DNA from: an uncultured Collinsella sp.
Lineage (GTDB): Bacteria; Actinomycetota; Coriobacteriia; Coriobacteriales; Coriobacteriaceae
Assembly: GCA_937934355.1 (NCBI GenBank)
Contig: CALGZY010000092.1
Location: 1-19,537, forward strand
Direction of reading: 5' to 3'
Length of the DNA stretch: 19,537 nt
Shown here: in pieces, positions 9,741-16,061 of the stretch
How the letters are laid out: every line of letters starts with the position of its first letter
How positions within the stretch are numbered: the stretch's first letter is position 1
Notes under the pieces: generated by a model
Told to the model about the DNA's origin: nothing
Databases searched by the model: none
Seen by the model: only the letters and a program-made list of their open reading frames with translations
Position numbers and translations under genes: made by a program

Positions 9741-9758
9741 TCTGGGCAAACGTCACTT

Positions 9759-9796
9759 CCACCACAAAGGGGCCAGGCACCTTTGTGGTGGTTTTT
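9759..9796 (+). terminator. Terminator-like hairpin, CCACCACAAAGG family, copy 1
   Basis: CCACCACAAAGG (9759-9770) pairs perfectly with CCTTTGTGGTGG (9780-9791), loop GGCCAGGCA, followed by TTTTT. The same stem recurs at 11335-11373 and, weakened, at 12298-12328. It is a dispersed unit that can act as an intrinsic terminator. Confidence 0.8.
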
Positions 9797-9802
9797 GCTT
9801 TA

Positions 9803-9833
9803 GTAGATGTGTGGGACATGCCTTACAATCTAC
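9803..9833. promoter_or_regulatory. Possible promoter/operator upstream of the MFS gene
   Basis: A -10-like TACAAT (9824-9829) overlaps the right arm of an inverted pair GTAGAT (9803-9808) / ATCTAC (9828-9833). No good -35 is visible, so this is a weak suggestion of a regulated start site. Confidence 0.2.
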
Positions 9834-9888
9834 CAAGTAGTTCATGACGGGCGAAAAACGGAGAGAAGGGGCTTGATGGGTCCTTAAT

Positions 9889-9960
9889 GTTTCATGCGGA
9901 TAGATTGATTTGACAGACGGTGGCGAATGCCCGCCGTCCGCATTCGTACGAAACAAGGAG
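9889..9960 (+). promoter_or_regulatory. Structured leader just before the MFS ribosome-binding site
   Basis: Nested inverted repeats: GTTTC (9889-9893) with GAAAC (9950-9954), ATGCGGA (9894-9900) with TCCGCAT (9937-9943), and an inner GACGGTGG / CCGCCGTC hairpin with one G-T pair (about 9916-9938). The outer arm ends at the AAGGAG Shine-Dalgarno (9955-9960), so folding could affect translation. It does not match a riboswitch class I recognise. Confidence 0.35.
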
Positions 9961-9965
9961 TCTCC

Positions 9966-11246
9966 ATGCTCGCCTCTCTTTTCTCAAAGCCTCAACCTTC
10001 GCTGTCCGTGCAGGCCAAACGCCTGGTGGCGATGCGCTTTCTCATCTACACCGGTTTTCAGACCAGCTACTTCATCGGCGTCATCGGAACGCTCACCTAT
10101 GCAGACGATGCCTCGGTCGTGGCGACATCGCTGGCCGTCCTGTTTATGAACGTATTCGTGATCTTGGGATCCTTTGCGGGTGGCGCGGCGCTTGACGCCT
10201 GGGGCCCGCGCCATCATTTCTTGCTGAGCATCGTGGGCACGTTGGCAACCGGCGCGGCGATCCTCGTTTTTGGCAGCGCGACCGGCATCGTCCTGCTCGG
10301 CGCGGTGCTCCTGGGCTTTGTGATGGGATTCGCCCAGCCCATCGCCACATCCTATCCAGCCTACCTCACTGACGATCCTGTCGAGCTCAAAGACATCAAC
10401 TCCGCCATCGCCATGTTCTCCAACGTGAGCATTATCGTCGGCCCCACACTGGGCGGCTTTGTCGCGGCGGCTGCGTCGTCGCGCGCGGTGTTCGTGCTCA
10501 TGATGATCTTTACAGTGTTGGCGCTCGTCGCTGGTTGGGGCTTTAGGCCGCAGACCAGCCATGTCGCCGGGGATGCGGATGCCGATTCGGCAGAGGAAGG
10601 GGAGCGTGCGGGACAAAGTCCCGATCCCAACGCATCTTCCCGCGCTACCTTCGCAGCCAGCATCAAGACGGTCTTCACCAACAGCGTCCTCGCCCTGCTG
10701 TTCTGCATTATTTTCCTTTCAAACTTTGGCTACGGTGCCTTCGATCCGCTGGAGTCGTTCTTCTACCGCGATGTCCTGCACGTCGGTGTCGAATGGATGG
10801 GTTGGCTCTCGTCGGCCAGCGGTGTGGGCGCGGTGCTGGGCGCCGTGGCCGCGCTCCGCTTGCCGCCGCACCTGGTCAACCTAAAAACGCTGCTCGTGGC
10901 GCTTATGTCCGTGGGTCTGGGAAGCCTGCTCTACGTGGGAACGCCGTACGTGGGCGTGGCCCTCGTCGGCCAGATTGCCCTGGGCGTGGCCTGGGGCGTC
11001 GTCAATCCGCTCCACAACACGATCGTGCAAACGACGGCTCCGCTCGAGCAGCTCGGTCGCGTCAACTCGGTCATGGGCTTTGGCAACATGTTCGCCGGCG
11101 TGGCCCCGCTGGCGATTGCCCCGTGGCTAGCAGCAACATTTGGCGTGCAACAGACACTCGTAGGCGCGGGCCTGGTCGTAACGGCAGTTCCCGCAGCGCT
11201 GCTGCTGTTTGGACGCGGGCATCTGGATCGTGCTGCAGAGCGGTAA
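9966..11246 (+). CDS. Major facilitator superfamily transporter
   Basis: Predicted 12-helix membrane transporter of 426 aa, closest in appearance to the MFS drug/metabolite exporters (MFS_1/MFS_3 type). Helices run from LVAMRFLIYTGFQTSYFIGVIG onward; the loop between helices 2 and 3 has GGAALDAWGPRHHFL, a variant of the family's G-x3-D-x2-G-R/K signature. About 45 hydrophilic, acidic residues (TSHVAGDADADSAEEGERAG...) form the central cytoplasmic loop, and a second six-helix half follows. ATG 9966 is chosen for AAGGAG at 9955-9960; an in-frame ATG at 9927 has no ribosome site and lies inside the leader hairpin. It is a single-gene unit bounded by a terminator-like hairpin upstream and a palindromic repeat that begins on the last base of its stop codon. 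The substrate is unknown. Confidence 0.88.
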   Translation: MLASLFSKPQPSLSVQAKRLVAMRFLIYTGFQTSYFIGVIGTLTYADDASVVATSLAVLFMNVFVILGSFAGGAALDAWGPRHHFLLSIVGTLATGAAILVFGSATGIVLLGAVLLGFVMGFAQPIATSYPAYLTDDPVELKDINSAIAMFSNVSIIVGPTLGGFVAAAASSRAVFVLMMIFTVLALVAGWGFRPQTSHVAGDADADSAEEGERAGQSPDPNASSRATFAASIKTVFTNSVLALLFCIIFLSNFGYGAFDPLESFFYRDVLHVGVEWMGWLSSASGVGAVLGAVAALRLPPHLVNLKTLLVALMSVGLGSLLYVGTPYVGVALVGQIALGVAWGVVNPLHNTIVQTTAPLEQLGRVNSVMGFGNMFAGVAPLAIAPWLAATFGVQQTLVGAGLVVTAVPAALLLFGRGHLDRAAER

Positions 11247-11310
11247 AACCGTCACAACATTCGATGAAAATCGCGATTTTGCCGAAAAACGTCGAATGTT
11301 GTGATGGATT
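11246..11310 (-). repeat. 65-bp palindromic repeat, copy 3 (reversed, diverged core)
   Basis: Arms 11246-11264 and 11292-11310 match the arms of the copies at 5906 and 7148 with one change in each. The 27-base core reads as a diverged reverse complement of theirs (ends in GAAAAACG where they begin CGTTTTT) and contains the palindrome AAAATCGCGATTTT. The total length is again exactly 65. It abuts the MFS stop codon. Confidence 0.8.
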
Positions 11311-11334
11311 GCGCTGAGACCCGAGCACCACAAG

Positions 11335-11373
11335 CCACCACAAAGGGGACAGGCACCTTTGTGGTGGTTTTTG
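11335..11373 (+). terminator. Terminator-like hairpin, CCACCACAAAGG family, copy 2
   Basis: CCACCACAAAGG (11335-11346) and CCTTTGTGGTGG (11356-11367) pair perfectly around the loop GGACAGGCA, followed by TTTTTGCT. Stem and tail equal the copy at 9759-9796 and the loop differs by one base. It probably ends the MFS transcript. Confidence 0.8.
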
Positions 11374-11397
11374 CTCCTGCGTGCCGTGCTCGCGCCT

Positions 11398-11407
11398 TGG
11401 TATACCA
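11398..11407. promoter_or_regulatory. Perfect palindrome TGGTATACCA upstream of the HAD gene
   Basis: A ten-base perfect palindrome lies 54 bases before the HAD start, in an 88-base gap where the promoter must be if the gene is transcribed alone. Its form resembles operators of GntR-type repressors, but one short palindrome is weak evidence. Confidence 0.2.
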
Positions 11408-11461
11408 TGTACTCCATTTCCAATCGCTTCCCACACCGCCACACTACCCAGAAAGGGCCCC

Positions 11462-12283
11462 ATGGACGCCACCTTCGGCCACATCAAAGCCGTGTTCTGC
11501 GATATCGACGGCACGCTGCTCACAAGCGAGCACACGGTGTCCCCGCGCACCGTGGTCGCGATCCGCGCCCTGCGCGAGCGCGGCGTGCTCTTTGGCCTGT
11601 GCACCGGGCGCGACGCCCACGCGACCGAGGCTATGTACGAGCTCTGGGGCATCGACGGCCTGGTAGACGTGATGGTGGGCTGTGGCGGCGCCGAGGTCAT
11701 CGACCGCGCGCACGGCATCAACGAGCTGAGCTACCCGCTGCCGGGCGAAACCATCGCGCGCATCTGCAAGCACATGGCGGACCTTCCGGCAACGCCCGTT
11801 TGCCCCCGAGACGGCGTGTTCTACGTTCCCGAGACCAATGCATGCGTCGAGCATCTATCGCGTGTCGACGGCGTGCCCTATAAGGTGGTCGATTTTGCCG
11901 AGTTCTTGCGCGAGCCGCAGCCCAAGGTGATGTTTACCATGGCGCCCGAGGTGATGCCGCAGGTCATCGAGCGCGCATCGACGTTCGCCGATGACACCGT
12001 TAAGGCGGCCGCCCTGCAAACCACGCAGCGCCTCTACGAGTTCATGGATCCGCGCGTGTCCAAGACGCGCGGCCTTGTGCGCGTGGCGGAGCTCAACGAC
12101 ATGGAGCTCCAGAACATCTGCGTGTTTGGCGATGCGGATAACGACACCTGCATGGTGGCCGACGCCGGCGTGGGCGTGGCCATGGCAAACGGCAGCGATG
12201 CCACCCGCGCCGCTGCGGACTTTGTAACCGCCAGCAACGACGAAGACGGCATCGCGATCTTTATCGAGGAGCATCTGCTGTAG
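11462..12283 (+). CDS. Cof-type HAD-superfamily phosphatase
   Basis: Soluble haloacid-dehalogenase-fold hydrolase of the Cof/IIB group, which dephosphorylates small phosphorylated metabolites (sugar phosphates, nucleotides, flavin cofactors). The 273-aa product has the catalytic motif DIDGTL (nucleophile Asp14, acid/base Asp16), motif II CTGRD after RERGVLFGL, a C2-type cap in the middle, the motif III lysine probably in TVKAAAL, and motif IV FGDADND (Asp224, Asp228) followed by the conserved Cof ending VGVAMANGSDATRAAADFVTASNDEDGIAIFIEEHL. The start is ATG 11462 with a modest GAAAGGG upstream; conserved sequence begins 10 residues in, so upstream in-frame ATGs are unlikely. Family members are promiscuous and the substrate cannot be inferred. 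Two hairpins follow the stop. Confidence 0.93.
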   Translation: MDATFGHIKAVFCDIDGTLLTSEHTVSPRTVVAIRALRERGVLFGLCTGRDAHATEAMYELWGIDGLVDVMVGCGGAEVIDRAHGINELSYPLPGETIARICKHMADLPATPVCPRDGVFYVPETNACVEHLSRVDGVPYKVVDFAEFLREPQPKVMFTMAPEVMPQVIERASTFADDTVKAAALQTTQRLYEFMDPRVSKTRGLVRVAELNDMELQNICVFGDADNDTCMVADAGVGVAMANGSDATRAAADFVTASNDEDGIAIFIEEHLL

Positions 12284-12297
12284 CGCTGGGGGAGAAT

Positions 12298-12328
12298 CAC
12301 CGCAAAGGGGACAGGCACCTTTGTGGTG
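12298..12328 (+). repeat. CACAAAGG-family hairpin, copy 3 (degenerate)
   Basis: CACCGCAAAGG (12298-12308) pairs with CCTTTGTGGTG (12318-12328) with one G-T pair, and the loop GGACAGGCA is identical to that at 11347-11355. The T-run of the other copies is lost (GGTTCG), so termination here is left to the next hairpin. Confidence 0.7.
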
Positions 12329-12338
12329 GTTCGATCAG

Positions 12339-12372
12339 GCGTCCCGGCAACCGATTGCCGGGACGCTTTTTT
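12339..12372 (+). terminator. Strong intrinsic terminator after the HAD gene
   Basis: A perfect 12-bp stem GCGTCCCGGCAA (12339-12350) / TTGCCGGGACGC (12355-12366), loop CCGA, is followed by six T. It insulates the pilus locus from the upstream gene. Confidence 0.95.
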
Positions 12373-12404
12373 GTCCCGTGGCGAATCGATGCGGTGAACA
12401 AACG

Positions 12405-12433
12405 ACCACTCACAGCCAAATATCGACCGTTCA
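12405..12433 (+). promoter_or_regulatory. Tandem LytTR-type operator upstream of the pilus genes
   Basis: ACCACTCA (12405-12412) and ACCGTTCA (12426-12433) are direct repeats separated by exactly 13 bases, a 21-base period (two helical turns). The flanks agree as well: CGACC...CACAG in both. This matches the pattern bound by LytTR-domain response regulators of the BtsR/YehT kind (ACC[GA]CT[CT]A-N13-repeat) with one mismatch in the second half. No LytTR gene lies in the window. Confidence 0.55.
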
Positions 12434-12726
12434 CAGATTGAGTGGGTTAAAACAAAATGTTGTGCAAATAACAACAGAGTGTTATTTACCTCTATTTGCC
12501 AACAATTCTACCTGTGGTTTTCTAAAACTGAAAAATCGAATAACACTGCATAAGTTGAACAAATGTCAAGAAATAAGACTCTGAGAAAAGAAATTGATTG
12601 AAATGGGCTTTTCGTTGTTTAAACAATGAGTAATAATATGCATATTGAGCGCGAGCAATTATAGGTTGTGCGCCCAAGGTTAATTTGTGAAAGAGCAAGA
12701 TCGCAGTCTCTTGGGGGGAGGCATCG
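12434..12726 (+). promoter_or_regulatory. AT-rich leader of the pilus operon with stem-loops
   Basis: A gene-free stretch markedly richer in A+T than its surroundings. It holds AAATAACA (12466-12473) / TGTTATTT (12480-12487) with a 6-base loop, and an overlapping pair GTTGT (12459-12463) / ACAAC (12471-12475) that could not form at the same time. No -35/-10 pair is convincing; TTGATT (12594-12599) with TTTAAA (12618-12623), spacer 18, is the best candidate. It ends in a very G-rich ribosome site (GGGGGGAGG, 12713-12721) five bases before the tip-pilin ATG. Confidence 0.45.
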
Positions 12727-15700
12727 ATGGCGGCAAATTCGGATAAATCTAAGCAGAACAATAAAGCGGCACATCGTGTACTAGCAGGTGTTTTGTGCGG
12801 AGCTTCCGTTTTGAGCCTGGTGCTGTCGCTCGTTATGCCCCCGATCTCGCAGGCCATCGCCAACGACGCCCAGACAGTTTCTGCCGAGGAAACTGTAATG
12901 GGGGGGGTTCCTCAAGTGAGTCCGCTGCTGTAGGTAACACCAGCGAGGATGCCGAAAACCAGAATAGCGACGAGACCGATGGCGGCGAGTCTGGCTCTTC
13001 AAATAGTGTTGAGCAGGCTCAGAGTGCGAATGCGGCTTCAGCGGGAGCGACGGCCACCGTGAAGCCGGGAATTTACGTTCCCACGTCTATCGGTATCGGT
13101 ACGAATATCAATGTCTCAACCCCTGATCCCGGCGTGGCCACCTACGTCGGCCGCGACATGTACATCGGTGGCAAGCCGAGCGATAAGCCGAGCGACGGCA
13201 CTATCGATCTTGATGCGGACAACGCCCCCACCGGCTCATATGCCGCTGAGGCGGAGGGCCTTACCGTGGTCCGTGGCAAGCTTGCCATGAATCCACTCAA
13301 AGAGAGCTGGCCCTATAATAATAGTGGCGGCGCTGGTTTCCGCTTTGGCACCGTTGGTTTTGGTTCCCAGTTCCGTCCTGTCTACGGCAGCACCGTGCTT
13401 GCGGTCGCCGGAATCGACAGTGCGATCACCAAAATGAGCGTTGGTTACAACGGCAACTTGCCGGGGGCGACTACCGTTGGCGCTTGGAACAAAGGCGCTT
13501 GGGTCGGACAGCAGAGACCTTTTGAGGGCGCGACTCCTTCCGGCTTTGCCTACACCGCGCAAATCGCAGGCCCCATCACATACTGGCGCGATAGCGACTA
13601 TAAACGCCAGTCTGTGGTGACAATGCAGGGTAATTGGTACGAGGGCTTGTCTGCTCTGGAAAGCACCCTGTTCAATAAAGCTGTTGATTTGACTAATGTC
13701 AACGGTAACGATTATTCGAGCTATAACGGTACAAATGGATACCTCTCGAAGCTATCGAAACAGCTCGACTCGTTTGAAGATACCGGCGAGGTGGATGTCA
13801 ACGGCTTTGCAGAGCCTAATAGCAACTACGTCATCAACAAGTACAATAACGACGGAACAAGCTATACACTCAAATTCGATGGTAGCGACGATGGTAGCGG
13901 CAAGTCTGTTTCCGGTGCGCTCGATACCGGAATCCCGAGCAATAAGATTCGCAACACCGAGCGACTCATCACCTTTACCGGCGATGGAACTTCTATGCAA
14001 CAGGTCTTCACCATCGCCGGTTCCGAGCTCTCCAACTGGAAGAATGGCGTCTACTACCGCGGCGTCGACTTTAAGTTCACCAATATCCCCGAAGGCGCAT
14101 CCATTGTCGTGAACGTTACAGGTACTAATCCTGTCGAGTTCCACAACGGCTGGCGCTTCTGGTGGGGAGATACAGAAATATCTCGCGGTTACGAGAGTCA
14201 GTACGCCAAGAAAGACCTTGACGCGAAATACTCGCTGGCTTCCCAGTCCATCATGTGGAACTTTGTCGATACGCAAAGCCTTACCATTCGGGGCGGCATC
14301 GCGGGAGAGGACCGCGCGGACTGGGGATACGGTGGCGCAACTACCGGTGCCAAGTGGACTGACGACGATCCTGCGGCGGCTATGATCGGATCGATTCTCG
14401 TTCCCAACGGAAGTTTCGACGACCATGTTACTACCAACGGCCGCGTTTATGTGGGCGTCGATTTCTCAATGAACAGCCCGAAGGTTGCCGCAGCATTTGG
14501 TGAGGGTAACTCGGCTTCCGTCATCGACATGGACCAGGAGCGTCACAACTTCCCGTGGTCTGGTTCGTATACACCGGACGGCTCTGCCATTGCGTGGAGC
14601 AAGGTCGACGCTGCGGACGCCAAACCGCTCGCGGGTTCCGAGTGGGCCATCTACGCGACCGAGAACGATGCGCAGAACAATGAGAACCGTATCGTCTCCA
14701 TTGTGGATAACGGCACGAATGACTCCGATCCTACCGTTGGTACCATTCAGTTCAACTACCTGAACCAGAAGGCCAATATTGGCAACCCTGATGACAAGGA
14801 CTACTTCACTTACTACATTCGTGAGACTAAGGCGCCGGAGGGCTACGAGCTTTCCAATACGATCTATACCTCGAAGATGTTCCACACGGGCGATGAGCTC
14901 AACCTTGTGGGCAACGTGGACACCAACGGCAACGAGATTTCCAGTCCGAAGAGAGCCATCGCCAACACCAAGACCACTGGTACAGTGTCTTGGACCAAGG
15001 TTGAGGACGGAGATGAGAAGCACGATCCGTTGCCTGGTTCCGAGTGGAAGCTTGCGAAACTGGGTGCCGATGGCTCGACCGAAGTGAAGTCCTGGACCGT
15101 GAGCGACCGGTCGAAGTTGAGCGACACCACGTGGGCCAATACCGACGCCACGGATGGCAAGTTCAAGCTTGAGGGCTTGCTGCCGGGCACGTACACGCTT
15201 GCTGAGACCCAGGCTCCGTTTGGCTACGAGAAGAACCCGACGGATTTTCGGTTCACGGTGAACACGGACGGTTCCGTCACGTGGGACAAGGACAAAAAGC
15301 CGTCTATCGACAAGAGCGGCAACGCGTACATCTCCGATACTCTCACCACCACGTCCGTGGAGATCCCGGTGACCAAATCGGTTCGAAACATGGATTGGCC
15401 GAAGGTCGACAAAGTCAACTATGTGCCGTTCGAGTTCAGCATTGAGGCTACGGGGGCAAATAGGGATAGCGCACCCATGCCCGATCCGAAGACTATTTCC
15501 GCCGCTCCCGCAGGCTCCACCAAGGTCAACGACATCGTGGCGAAATTTGGGGAGATCACGTTCTCCAAAGATCACCTCGCCACGGTCGATGCTTCAAACC
15601 CGACGGGGGAGAAGACCTACACCTACACGCTGAAGGAGGTCGCGCCCGCCACCGGTGCCGTCAATAAGCTCCGCTACTCCAAGGCCGAGTACCAGGTTGC

Positions 15701-16022
15701 CGTCACGGTGACGGCCGTCATGGTCGATGGTAAGTACACCGGCCTCACCACCTCCACCACGGTCACGCAGGTGAAGGACGACATGGGCAATACCGTGAGT
15801 AACACCATCGGCGAGGACGTCGCGCCCGACGCCATTCCCGCCTCCACCTTCACCAACGTGAAAGTCCTCACGGACCTCCCGCTCACCGGCGCGGGATGGA
15901 CCGAGAACTCCATGCTCCTCGTGGGCGCCGGTCTCATGCTTCTGAGCGGCATCGCTGCGGGAGCGTATTGGTTCGCTACAAAGCGCCGCCAGGACGACCC
16001 GTCCGATGGCGCTGGTAGATAG
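12727..16022 (+). CDS. LPxTG-anchored pilus tip adhesin (choice-of-anchor A + SpaA + FctA-like domains), split by a G8 frame switch
   Basis: Large sortase substrate, probably the pilus tip or adhesive subunit. Translation from ATG 12727 gives a signal peptide (basic N-terminus, then VLAGVLCGASVLSLVLSLVM...SQAIA) but stops after 68 codons at 12931-12933. All remaining domains are in the -1 frame up to TAG 16020-16022. The frames meet at G8 (12900-12907), where one extra G gives VMGGGSSSESAAVGN and one protein of ~1,098 aa. In order after a Ser/Glu/Asp-rich linker: a ~450-residue choice-of-anchor-A-like adhesin region (about 13070-14530; IVVNVTGTNP, MWNFVDTQSLTI, GSILVPNGSFDD), two SpaA/Cna-B-type domains (about 14580-14960 and 14990-15340) with E-box motifs IRETKAPEGYE and LAETQAPFGYE, an FctA/T-antigen-like isopeptide domain (about 15350-15865), LPLTG (15876-15890), a membrane helix and the basic tail KRRQDD. 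The backbone pilin follows after 39 bases. Whether this copy is OFF, frameshifted in translation or mis-sequenced is unresolved. Confidence 0.85.
12900..12907 (+). repeat. Poly-G tract (G8), putative phase-variation switch
   Basis: Eight consecutive G directly follow the signal-peptide region of the tip adhesin. With G8 the reading frame ends at 12933; with G9 (or G6) it continues into the full adhesin. Homopolymer G tracts in the 5' coding part of surface-protein genes are classic slipped-strand phase-variation sites. The run also contains G-GGG-GGG in phase with the start frame (12900-12906), a slippery heptamer for -1 frameshifting. Confidence 0.7.
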
Positions 16023-16061
16023 ATGTTTATGAATGTCGGGCTCATTTCTGAAAGGGGAATC

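Noticed and set aside
9910..9938. TTGACA at 9910-9915 as a -35 for the MFS gene
   Set aside because: No -10-like sequence occurs 16-19 bases downstream; that position is the GC-rich hairpin arm GCCGTC.
12795..12905. ATG at 12795 as the start of the tip adhesin in the long frame
   Set aside because: It lacks a ribosome site, would give an Arg-rich leader (MRSFRFEPGAVARYAP) with no signal peptide, and ignores the perfect signal peptide in the overlapping frame.
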